Below are positions 1-5,826 of a DNA stretch of 9,084 nt, piece by piece. The translations under genes were made by a program, and so were the position numbers. Numbering within the stretch: position 1 is the stretch's first letter; every line of letters begins with the position of its first letter. Source of the stretch: an uncultured Bacilli bacterium (GTDB lineage Bacteria; Bacillota_I; Bacilli_A; RF39; UBA660); contig CALVVC010000043.1 of the NCBI GenBank assembly GCA_944363755.1, positions 1 to 9,084 on the forward strand. Reading direction: 5' to 3'. The notes under the pieces are model-generated. The model ran no database searches. It was not told where the DNA came from and was given only the letters and a program-made list of their open reading frames with translations.

Positions 1-452
1 GTATCATTCGTTGTCTTTATTCCAACACCATATAAAGTAAATTCATCTAAAGATACAATATTATAAGTTAATTCTTCAGTATCATTTAATTCTTCTTTAA
101 AAACAATTTTAGGAAAAGTTTTAATATCTTTCTTTAAATCTTTCGCTCTTTTGGGCTTAACCCCATAAAAGTTATAAAAAGCTCTTGAAAAAGAAGTAGG
201 ATTCTCATAATGATATTTAATGGCAACATCTATTACTTTTTCATTCTTTACTGTTAAATCATAAAAAGATAAAGATAATCTTCTTTTCCTAATATATTCA
301 GAAATTGTATTATTACAAAGAAGACTAAAGAGTTTTTTAGCAGTATAAATATTTACCCCTAAAATCCTTGCAATTTTTTCATAATCTATATCGCTTTCTA
401 AATTATCTTCTATATAATCTATTACTTTATTTAATTCATGATAAATATTCAT
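1..452 (-). CDS. AraC-family transcriptional regulator with GyrI-like effector domain, C-terminus cut off by window edge
   Basis: Reading from ATG at 452, an open frame of 150 codons runs off the left edge. Residues 1-105 form an AraC/XylS-type DNA-binding domain with two helix-turn-helix units (about residues 24-44 and 71-95). They are followed by the family signature region (KVIDVAIKYHYENPTSFSR, then AFYNFYGVKP). From about residue 128 (LTYNIVSLDEFTLYGVGIK) the sequence resembles the start of a GyrI-like/effector-binding domain, as in Rob- or BltR-type regulators that bind small hydrophobic ligands. That second assignment rests on few residues. The start lies only 2 nt after the desulfoferrodoxin stop codon, so the two are almost certainly co-transcribed and probably translationally coupled; no strong separate ribosome site is visible. 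Its target and ligand cannot be read from the sequence. It may regulate its own operon (inference). Confidence 0.88.
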   Translation of the reverse strand, partial: MNIYHELNKVIDYIEDNLESDIDYEKIARILGVNIYTAKKLFSLLCNNTISEYIRKRRLSLSFYDLTVKNEKVIDVAIKYHYENPTSFSRAFYNFYGVKPKRAKDLKKDIKTFPKIVFKEELNDTEELTYNIVSLDEFTLYGVGIKTTND

Positions 453-454
453 AA

Positions 455-826
455 TTATTTAATTTCTGTAAGCCATAGACTATGTAAATTACAATATGCA
501 TATATTTTATTATATTCACTACTATAAGGAAAACTTACTTCAGGCCTATCTTTTACTTTTAATTTTTTAATCATATAATTATTATCACTTGCAAGAATTA
601 TAAAAGAAATATAATGTTCATCCATCATAGGATGTTCTATTTCTCCTACTTTAATGTTAATCATTCCATCTTCAATCTCATATACTGGTAAATGTTTTTC
701 TGTAGCAGCTTCAGTAGTATTAGCATCAACAAGTTCCATTTTATCACCACAGCATACTAAAGCTTCACTCTTATCTTCTAATTTTAATATAACATTTCCA
801 CATTTTTTACATACATAAATTTTCAT
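455..826 (-). CDS. dfx: Desulfoferrodoxin (superoxide reductase)
   Basis: This 123-aa protein matches two-iron desulfoferrodoxin in length and layout. The enzyme reduces superoxide to hydrogen peroxide without releasing oxygen, usually taking electrons from rubredoxin, in the cytoplasm of anaerobes. The N-terminal desulforedoxin domain carries the Fe(Cys)4 site: C6, C9 and the adjacent pair C25-C26 (CKKCGN, VCCGDKM). The catalytic Fe(His)4Cys centre is complete: EKH (E43-K44-H45), H65 and H71 in EHPMMDEHY, and C112 and H115 in CNLH. The Glu-Lys pair next to the first histidine is the conserved superoxide-guiding pair. I chose ATG at 826 rather than ATG at 853. The upstream ATG overlaps a TATAAT box, whereas 826 has an AGAAGAG ribosome site at suitable spacing and gives the usual family start. 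The AraC regulator follows after 2 nt. Confidence 0.96.
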   Translation of the reverse strand: MKIYVCKKCGNVILKLEDKSEALVCCGDKMELVDANTTEAATEKHLPVYEIEDGMINIKVGEIEHPMMDEHYISFIILASDNNYMIKKLKVKDRPEVSFPYSSEYNKIYAYCNLHSLWLTEIK

Positions 827-851
827 TAAATTCACTCTTCTTTCTATATTC

Positions 852-880
852 ATTATAAGTTTTATTTTTACTTTTCACAA
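852..880 (-). promoter_or_regulatory. Sigma-A-type promoter for dfx-araC
   Basis: On the minus strand TTGTGA (880-875) is separated by exactly 17 nt from a perfect TATAAT (857-852). Transcription would start near 845, leaving a short leader with the AGAAGAG ribosome site before ATG 826. The perfect -10 and ideal spacing make this the best promoter in the window. No clear terminator separates it from the toxin gene upstream, so some read-through from the toxin is possible. Confidence 0.72.
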
Positions 881-910
881 GTAGTAACTATATTTTAATA
901 ACTTATAAAA

Positions 911-1387
911 TTATTCCTTTTCAAGTTCTTTTAACATTTCTTCTTTTATTTTATCTATATCAGCAAAGAATAAATTTATTCCCTTTGATTTTAATTTTAG
1001 TAAATATTTAAAACAACTAAGTATCTCATCTTGTAATGTCTCAATTACTTTAGCAGCTTTTCCATTATCTAAAAGATGAACATGGTCTATATATTTTTCT
1101 ATGGTAGGAAAAGCATTTTGAATAAGAATAGCAGAATCTTTACCTAATATTTTTCTTATTAAAATACCATCACACCGCCCATACTTTTTTACTTTATTAT
1201 TAATAATTTTTATATATTTACTTACTTTACTACTTAAAGGTATAAACCATAAAATATTATTTTCTTTTATAACAAAATAAGTTGGGCGTTTATGCCCTCT
1301 TTCTTTATTAGACATTAAATTTTCATCATTAACTACATCAAAAAATTCATCTTTAATATGATATAAATATCCTGTTTTTACTTTCAT
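911..1387 (-). CDS. Type III toxin-antitoxin endoribonuclease toxin, ToxN/CptN superfamily (CptIN-like)
   Basis: This 158-aa protein has the size and N-terminal pattern of the ToxN/AbiQ/CptN endoribonucleases. A basic RP motif (K33-R34-P35) is followed by a beta-strand, then by a FIPLSSK segment (48-54), which corresponds to the PLSS/PLTS active-site loop of the family. Later come GRCDGILIRKI (70-80) and ILIQNAFP (87-94), and a charged C-terminal helix. In known type III systems such toxins cut cellular or phage RNA and are held inactive by direct binding of a repeat RNA, which they also process. The decisive evidence is context: two pseudoknot repeats and a terminator lie immediately upstream on the same strand. 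The start ATG at 1387 has an unusually G-rich ribosome site, GGGGGTG (1403-1397), with 9 nt spacing. The subfamily name (CptIN rather than TenpIN or ToxIN) is less certain than the type III assignment. Confidence 0.87.
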   Translation of the reverse strand: MKVKTGYLYHIKDEFFDVVNDENLMSNKERGHKRPTYFVIKENNILWFIPLSSKVSKYIKIINNKVKKYGRCDGILIRKILGKDSAILIQNAFPTIEKYIDHVHLLDNGKAAKVIETLQDEILSCFKYLLKLKSKGINLFFADIDKIKEEMLKELEKE

Positions 1388-1419
1388 ATTTTATAACACC
1401 CCCAAAATGATTAATTTGT

Positions 1420-1455
1420 ATTTTTAGTGTACTATACTAAAAATATGTTCGTCAA
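1420..1455 (-). promoter_or_regulatory. 25-nt dyad overlapping a candidate toxin-proximal promoter
   Basis: Positions 1420-1444 form an inverted repeat in which 11 of 12 base pairs match around a central base (arms ATTTTTAGT and ACTAAAAAT). On the minus strand TTGACG (1455-1450), then 18 nt, then TACACT (1431-1426) resembles a sigma-A promoter whose -10 lies inside the dyad. It could be an operator for a repressor, a hairpin in the toxin leader, or an A+T-rich coincidence. The dyad itself is plainly visible; its role is inference. Confidence 0.4.
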
Positions 1456-1463
1456 TATTTTTT

Positions 1464-1498
1464 AAAAAGAAAATTCTATCAATTGATAGAACTTTCTT
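1464..1498 (-). terminator. Intrinsic terminator between antitoxin RNA and toxin gene
   Basis: A perfect 18-nt palindrome (1474-1491, TTCTATCAATTGATAGAA) is extended by a further 6 pairs after one mismatch (1467-1472 with 1493-1498). On the minus strand it is followed by TTTTCTTTTT. In type III systems a leaky terminator at this exact place keeps antitoxin RNA in excess over toxin mRNA, so the position fits. The stem is A+T-rich and probably weak. Confidence 0.8.
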
Positions 1499-1506
1499 AA
1501 ATATTT

Positions 1507-1598
1507 TCGTCCGGAATAATTTATTACTCGCACCATCCGGGAGCGAGAAACATTGTCGACCGGAATAATTTATTACTCGCACCATCCGGGAGCGAGAA
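1507..1598 (-). repeat. Two tandem 39-nt identical repeats, period 49 nt (antitoxin units)
   Basis: Positions 1511-1549 and 1560-1598 are identical over 39 nt. With one mismatch the match extends 4 nt further on the left (1507-1510 and 1556-1559). The units are much richer in G+C than the surrounding DNA and lie entirely between genes, so they are under structural rather than coding constraint. Two repeats is at the low end for type III antitoxins and agrees with CptI-like systems, which typically have about two. Confidence 0.95.
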
Positions 1599-1611
1599 CA
1601 TTTTCATTTAT

Positions 1612-1617
1612 ATTATA
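1612..1617 (-). promoter_or_regulatory. -10 box of the antitoxin-toxin operon, with a flanking 16-nt dyad
   Basis: A perfect TATAAT on the minus strand (1617-1612) lies 14 nt before the first repeat. I could not find a convincing -35 at 16-18 nt spacing. A perfect dyad ATGAAA-GAAA-TTTCAT on the minus strand (1632-1617) sits directly upstream and could be a regulator site or chance in A+T-rich sequence. Confidence 0.55.
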
Positions 1618-1666
1618 TGAAATTTCTTTCATTTAATACATCATTACTTTAACATAATAATTTATT

Positions 1667-2437
1667 TTAGTAAATACTTTTAACTAAATTTTCTAAAAGA
1701 CAAGCGATAGATAAAGGCCCTATTCCTTTAGTTTTAGGTGTATAACTAATATTATCACTATTTATTAAAACATCTCCTAGTCCTATATCTATAACAATAG
1801 TATCATCTTTTAAATCACTACTTTTAAATAAATTATTAATACCTGTTACACTTATTATAATATCACTATTTTTTAATATACTAACTAAATCTTTAGTCTT
1901 AGAGTGACACATTGTAACAGTTGCATCTTTATTTATTAAGTAGTTTGTAAGAGGTTTAGATATATTGTAACTTCTTCCAATGATAGTGGCATTTTTACCA
2001 CTTAAAGAGATATTATAAAATTCTAATAATCTTTTAACTGCAAGAACAGTTGAATTAATTATATTAGGTTTATTTATAGATAAATAATACTGATTAAGTG
2101 GATTAACTCCATCTATATCTTTATTTATATTTATTTTCTCATAACAAGCATATTTATTAATTTTCTTAGGGATAGGCTCTACTAATAAAATACCAGTTAT
2201 CTTTTCATCTTTATTTAATTTATCTATTAAAGAAGTAACTTCTAAAGTATTAGAATTATCTAAGTTATAATGTTTAAAATAAATATCAAGCTCAAGACAT
2301 TTATCAATTAGTAACTTAGCATAAATAGAATCATTAAAGGTTATAATAGCAAGAGTTGGAGTGTTTTTCTTAAGTTTTTTCTTTACTTTAGTAAGTATTT
2401 CTTCTTCTAAAATACTACATTCTAATACTTTATTCAT
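1667..2437 (-). CDS. FolD-like methylenetetrahydrofolate dehydrogenase/cyclohydrolase, divergent, with key catalytic residues altered
   Basis: This 256-aa protein keeps the FolD fold pattern but is shorter than the usual 280 or so residues. Typical FolD interconverts 5,10-methylene- and 5,10-methenyl-THF with NAD(P) and hydrolyses the latter to 10-formyl-THF. Recognisable blocks are KDIDGVNPLN (106-115), the Rossmann segment GKNATIIGRS (147-156), CHSKT (177-181) and DIGLGD (217-222). Several hallmarks are changed. The YxxxK motif becomes Y39-A-K-L-L43, so the cyclohydrolase lysine aligns with Leu. The VQLPLP motif becomes LVEPIP (85-90), with Val at the glutamine position. PCTPxG becomes NSTVLA (128-133), and TPVPGGVGPMT becomes TPKTKGIGPLS (233-243). 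It may be a dehydrogenase-only or otherwise specialised member; the frame is intact, so it is not an obvious pseudogene. Its start overlaps the dGTPase gene by 8 nt, implying coupling. I leave the symbol folD blank because activity is doubtful. Confidence 0.82.
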   Translation of the reverse strand: MNKVLECSILEEEILTKVKKKLKKNTPTLAIITFNDSIYAKLLIDKCLELDIYFKHYNLDNSNTLEVTSLIDKLNKDEKITGILLVEPIPKKINKYACYEKININKDIDGVNPLNQYYLSINKPNIINSTVLAVKRLLEFYNISLSGKNATIIGRSYNISKPLTNYLINKDATVTMCHSKTKDLVSILKNSDIIISVTGINNLFKSSDLKDDTIVIDIGLGDVLINSDNISYTPKTKGIGPLSIACLLENLVKSIY

Positions 2438-3554
2438 AGTTTCTAATCTCTCTTATTAAAAAATCATCAGTCATACCGGAGATAAAGTCTATTACTTGTC
2501 TTTTAATATTAGTAGATTCTAAATATTCTTTAGATTGATGTAATAAAAATGTTTGATAAATACTACTATTCATATTACTTTCTTTTATATCATTTAAATA
2601 AATATTATATAACTTATTAATATTTTTCTCATAATAGTCAAGTTCTTCTTTAGTCATAGAATATTTATAAATATTTAGATTGTTAAATTTCTTAAGTTCA
2701 AATAAAGCTTTATATACTTTATCACTCATCTTAATATATGGTTTATCTATACTTTCATTAATAATATCTAAAACAATATTATTAACAATGTCTCTATTAT
2801 TATCTCCTAAAATATCTCTAATACTTTCAGGAATATCACTTCTTTTAAATCTATCTATCATAATAGCATCTTCTATGTCTCTACCGATATAACCTATAAT
2901 ATCACTAATTCTAACTACACAACCTTCTAGTGTCATAGGACGATATGTTTTAGACTTATTTAAGTCTTTATAACTTTCATTATATTCACGTAAAAATTCA
3001 CTCTTATCTTTTTTCATTGGCTCATAAATAGGACTTAACATTTCTCCATTATGAGTCATAATACCATCTAATGTTTGAAGGGTTAAATTAAGACCTACTC
3101 CATCTTTTGCAACTTCCATATAGTACCTTACTCCTTGAATATTATGAGCAAAGTATTCACCTAATTCTTTTAAAGATAATCTATTTAATATTGCTTCTCC
3201 TGTATGTCCTAAAGGTGTATGACCAATATCATGACCTAAAGCAATGGCTTCTATTAAATCTTCATTTAAGTTTAGGGCTCTACCTATTGTTCTTGCTATT
3301 TTACTAACTAACTGAACATGAGTAATTCGCTTGCTAACATGGTCATTAGAGTTTAAGGTATATACTTGAGTCTTATTTAAGTATCTTGTATAAGATAGTG
3401 AATGAATTATTCTATCTATATCATGAAAAAATGGTGGTCTAATATCTTCCTTATCTTCTTTAAATCTAATAGCATCACTACTTTTAGTTGCATATTTACT
3501 TAAGTCTTTTTCTTTTCTAATAAAGTTTTCTTTAGCTTTTTCAAAATTATTCAC
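2430..3554 (-). CDS. dgt: Deoxyguanosinetriphosphate triphosphohydrolase-like protein (HD domain dNTPase)
   Basis: This 374-aa protein belongs to the dGTPase branch of HD-domain metal phosphohydrolases, which split dNTPs into the deoxynucleoside and triphosphate. The HD metal site is complete: H79 (RITHVQLV), H108-D109 in GHDIGHTPLGH, and D218 in RISDIIGYIGRDIEDA. H112 and H117 are the extra conserved histidines of this family. The N-terminal RPPFFHDIDRIIHS and TQVY segments are also typical. Which dNTP it prefers, and whether another nucleotide activates it, cannot be read from the sequence. The start is GTG at 3554, supported by an AGAGGTGG ribosome site 6 nt upstream. It overlaps folD by 8 nt at its 3' end and follows the 136-aa gene after 24 nt, so it is an internal operon gene. 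Some dGTPases also restrict phage by depleting dNTPs, but nothing here shows that role. Confidence 0.9.
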   Translation of the reverse strand: MNNFEKAKENFIRKEKDLSKYATKSSDAIRFKEDKEDIRPPFFHDIDRIIHSLSYTRYLNKTQVYTLNSNDHVSKRITHVQLVSKIARTIGRALNLNEDLIEAIALGHDIGHTPLGHTGEAILNRLSLKELGEYFAHNIQGVRYYMEVAKDGVGLNLTLQTLDGIMTHNGEMLSPIYEPMKKDKSEFLREYNESYKDLNKSKTYRPMTLEGCVVRISDIIGYIGRDIEDAIMIDRFKRSDIPESIRDILGDNNRDIVNNIVLDIINESIDKPYIKMSDKVYKALFELKKFNNLNIYKYSMTKEELDYYEKNINKLYNIYLNDIKESNMNSSIYQTFLLHQSKEYLESTNIKRQVIDFISGMTDDFLIREIRNYE

Positions 3555-3578
3555 AAAACACCACCTCTATTAATCATT

Positions 3579-3989
3579 TTACCTATTACTACGCATTACT
3601 TTAACATTTTCTCTATTTACTTTTATAAAACTAGTAAATATATCTTTTTGATAATATTGCATTTTTAAACCTTGATTAGACTGATTGTAACACCAAAGTT
3701 TTTCATTTTCATCATCATGAAAACAAAAAACATTAACTTCATTTTCATCCTTTATATCATCTTCATTTATAAAGACACATTTATCATAATTAGTAATATT
3801 TAGTCGATTACTATCTCCTTTCTCTGACTTTAAAACAACAAAATTATTAAAGCCTTCTAATTCTTCATAACCTGTTTTAGTTTTTGATACAATAATTTTA
3901 TCTAACATGATAAAATCAATATCTTCACATCCAAAATCTTCTGCAAGCATAACATAAACTGGAACCATATAATATTCTTTACTACTCAT
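3579..3989 (-). CDS. Hypothetical protein, 136 aa, within the housekeeping operon
   Basis: I do not recognise this protein. It is probably cytoplasmic: no signal peptide or membrane segment is visible. The first 15 residues (EYYMVPVYVML) look like a beta-strand. Acidic clusters lie at 76-84 (EDDIKDENE) and 92-96. Four scattered cysteines (C21, C71, C89, C100) do not form a CxxC metal site. The gene is credible because ATG at 3989 has a good AGGAG ribosome site 8 nt upstream. It is also flanked by 24-nt gaps on both sides within a same-strand gene run, and its base usage resembles its neighbours. Lying between trhP2 and dgt, it is probably expressed with them. No function is assigned. Confidence 0.75.
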   Translation of the reverse strand: MSSKEYYMVPVYVMLAEDFGCEDIDFIMLDKIIVSKTKTGYEELEGFNNFVVLKSEKGDSNRLNITNYDKCVFINEDDIKDENEVNVFCFHDDENEKLWCYNQSNQGLKMQYYQKDIFTSFIKVNRENVKVMRSNR

Positions 3990-4013
3990 AACTACTTCTC
4001 CTAAAATTTATTT

Positions 4014-5204
4014 TTAAAAGTTTTTACCCTTTCTAATTAATCTTATCATAGAATAAGGAATAAGTCTTCTATTAAATGGTAATTTTAATATTTCTTCTGG
4101 ATGTCTTGCAACATCAATTTCTTCATTATCTTCATTATAAATAGTTTCTATCTTATAAGGATAAATTTCTCCAGTTGGTGTAAATATTTCTACTTCATCA
4201 CCTACTTCAAAGTAATTACGTTCTTTTAAGATGATAGATTTCATTTCTTCATCATAACCTATTATAAGTCCTAAATACTCTTGATTAGATACTTCCTGTC
4301 TACCTGTATAATATTGATCAGTAAAGTCTGCTAAATGATTAAAGTATTGACTAGTAGTATCACGGTTTGCAACAGAGTCAAGTCGTTTCTCATACTCAAG
4401 TAATTTAGCATTAGTTAAAGTTTTATTATAAATACTATCTATTAAGAATCTATAACTACCAATAACAGTTGCAAGATAATAAAGACTTCTCATTCTACCT
4501 TCTACTTTTAGCGAACTAACACCAATATCTATTAAGTCTTTAATATAACTTGCCATATTTAAGTCTTTTGTAGCAAGAGTAAATTTATCATTATCTTTAT
4601 AACCAAAAGCAAAACGACATACTTGGGCACAACCTCCTCTATTAGCATCTCTATTAGTAACATAATTAGATAAAGCACATCTACCACTAAAACAAGTACA
4701 CATGGCTCCATGAATAAAGACTTCTGTTTCTAGATTAGGTATACTTGATATTTCTTTTATTTCATTACGAGATAATTCTCTAGCAAGTACAACTCTTTTT
4801 GCACCTAAATCTCTATAAAAAATAGCACTGTTTAAATTAGTAATAGAGTCTTGTGTAGATATATGAACTTCTACTGTTTTATAGTTATCTATAATATATT
4901 TAGCAAGATATAAATCACTAACAATAAAAGCATCAATACCACAGTCTATAACTTCTTTAATATATTCTTCCATACCAATTCTATCTTTATCATGAAAGAC
5001 TATATTAGTAGTTAAATATACTTTTTTTGATAAGTTATGAGCGAAAGTACAGCCTTCTTTTAATTCTTCTAAACTAAAATTAGTAGCGTTCGCTCTTAAG
5101 CTTAACTTTTCTCCTCCAACATAAACAGCATCAGCACCGTATAATAAGACTATTTTAAGTCTTTCTAAATCCCCTGCTGGTGCTAGTAATTCTATTTTTT
5201 TCAT
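4014..5204 (-). CDS. trhP2: U32 family protein, YrrO/TrhP2-like tRNA uridine 5-hydroxylation enzyme
   Basis: This 396-aa protein is a full-length U32 family member. Although named peptidases, bacterial YrrO/TrhP-type members are known to act in prephenate-dependent hydroxylation of wobble uridine 34 in tRNA (ho5U), and related RlhA modifies 23S rRNA. The N-terminal TIM-barrel opens with ELLAPAGDLERLK and GADAVYVGG. The U32 signature FIHGAMCTCFSGRCALSNY (163-181) and RGGCAQVCRF (189-198) supply Fe-S cysteines, likely C169, C176, C192 and one further Cys, with C171 and C196 nearby. SSLKVEGRMRS follows at 230-240, and the C-terminal beta domain (from about 310) includes YFEVGDEVEIFTP. ATG at 5204 is preferred over a TTG one codon earlier because AGGTGAT then sits at the right spacing. 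The RdgB-like stop codon lies inside that ribosome site. The choice of YrrO over other U32 subgroups rests on similarity and on synteny with a YrrN-like gene. Confidence 0.9.
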   Translation of the reverse strand: MKKIELLAPAGDLERLKIVLLYGADAVYVGGEKLSLRANATNFSLEELKEGCTFAHNLSKKVYLTTNIVFHDKDRIGMEEYIKEVIDCGIDAFIVSDLYLAKYIIDNYKTVEVHISTQDSITNLNSAIFYRDLGAKRVVLARELSRNEIKEISSIPNLETEVFIHGAMCTCFSGRCALSNYVTNRDANRGGCAQVCRFAFGYKDNDKFTLATKDLNMASYIKDLIDIGVSSLKVEGRMRSLYYLATVIGSYRFLIDSIYNKTLTNAKLLEYEKRLDSVANRDTTSQYFNHLADFTDQYYTGRQEVSNQEYLGLIIGYDEEMKSIILKERNYFEVGDEVEIFTPTGEIYPYKIETIYNEDNEEIDVARHPEEILKLPFNRRLIPYSMIRLIRKGKNF

Positions 5205-5212
5205 CAAATCAC

Positions 5213-5818
5213 CTACTTTATATGACTTGCGATAAAGTCTACTACATCACTTTCATTTACTTCTAGTAACTTCATATCTTCTTTAGTAACATCTGTAAAA
5301 TATTTATCTATAGTTTTATATTTAGATATAGAGTTTAATGGATAACCAGGATTAATTTTATCACTAGGAATATCTACCATATAAAAGTTATCTTTAAACC
5401 AACTATAAGTAGCTTCTTCTCCCAACTCATTAATAACTGCAAGTCCATATATCCATTTACAATTAATTTTACCATCATGACCATACTTTTTTACTAAATT
5501 AGTATAATGTTCTATCATCTCACTATCAGTTAAACTCTTACCATTAACACGTCTTACAAATAAGCCAGGTTGTAATTCTTTAGGAACTCCTTCCATATAC
5601 AAAGTATCATCCATACCCATACAAGGTTTCTTTGTAAGTCTATAACACTCTCTAGCTTTTATTAAAGCATTTTCAATAGCATTACTACCATTTTCATCTA
5701 TATCTAGTTTTATATCAATATCTTTTAAAGATAATACCTCTATTTTATGTTCTTTCAAACCTTTACTAAATCTCTTTGATTTAGACTCATTTGTTGTTGC
5801 AAAAATAATTTGTTTCAT
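5213..5818 (-). CDS. HAM1/RdgB-like non-canonical purine NTP pyrophosphatase, divergent subfamily
   Basis: This 201-aa protein has the ITPase (HAM1/RdgB) plan. Family members hydrolyse ITP, XTP or dITP to monophosphate, keeping deaminated purines out of nucleic acids. Visible motifs (numbered from ATG 5818) are FATTNESKSKRF with T9-N10 and K13, ENGSNAIENALIKAR (42-56), and the metal-binding pair D70-D71 in GMDDTLYMEGVP, where the standard family has DDSGL. Base-recognition motifs are not standard: the GYDPxF block reads GYPLNSI (158-164) and the C-terminal SHR aligns with EVN (186-188). It may therefore have a changed substrate. Two ATGs are adjacent; 5818 is chosen because the AGGTGAT site then has the same spacing as in the next gene. 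It lies between two U32 genes, 5 nt after one and 8 nt before the other. Confidence 0.83.
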   Translation of the reverse strand: MKQIIFATTNESKSKRFSKGLKEHKIEVLSLKDIDIKLDIDENGSNAIENALIKARECYRLTKKPCMGMDDTLYMEGVPKELQPGLFVRRVNGKSLTDSEMIEHYTNLVKKYGHDGKINCKWIYGLAVINELGEEATYSWFKDNFYMVDIPSDKINPGYPLNSISKYKTIDKYFTDVTKEDMKLLEVNESDVVDFIASHIK

Positions 5819-5826
5819 CATATCAC

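Larger units (their letters stand above)
1464..1605 (-). ncRNA. Type III antitoxin RNA (CptI/ToxI-like), two pseudoknot repeats
   Basis: The predicted transcript begins about 7 nt after a TATAAT box (near G1605) and ends at the terminator before the toxin. It contains two copies of a 39-nt unit. In the 5' copy, stem 1 is CTCGC (1596-1592) with GCGAG (1580-1576). Stem 2 is CCGGA (1589-1585) with TCCGG (1564-1560). The stems interleave, giving an H-type pseudoknot with loops of 2, 4 and 11 nt; the last loop is A/U-rich, as in RNAs that form minor-groove triples. The 3' copy has the same pairs shifted by 49 nt. Pseudoknot repeats upstream of a ToxN-like gene define type III systems, in which the RNA binds and inhibits the toxin. 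AAU triplets at 1602-1600, 1554-1552 and 1505-1503 mark likely processing borders. Exact ends are inferred. Confidence 0.85.

Noticed and set aside
827..853. Longer desulfoferrodoxin start at ATG 853
   Set aside because: This ATG overlaps the TATAAT box, has no ribosome site, and would add residues before the conserved family start at 826.
854..910. Terminator after the toxin gene
   Set aside because: The gap has A+T-rich sequence but no stem with a following T tract that I could support.
911..1387. Type II MazF/PemK-like toxin with a protein antitoxin
   Set aside because: No small antitoxin gene is adjacent. The upstream space holds repeat RNA and a terminator, and the protein pattern fits ToxN/CptN better.
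1507..1598. Two tandem repeats as a short CRISPR array
   Set aside because: The spacing between copies is only about 10 nt, far too short for spacers. No cas genes are present, and the repeats fold as pseudoknots upstream of a toxin.
1507..1598. Tandem riboswitch (for example preQ1-like pseudoknots)
   Set aside because: The copies are identical, unlike typical tandem aptamers. No known aptamer core was recognised, and the downstream gene is a ToxN-like nuclease, which fits type III antitoxin better.
2680..3307. Two short plus-strand open frames (2680-2892 and 3107-3307)
   Set aside because: They lie antisense inside the dGTPase gene, have Leu/Ile/Ser-rich shadow composition, and have no sign of their own expression signals.
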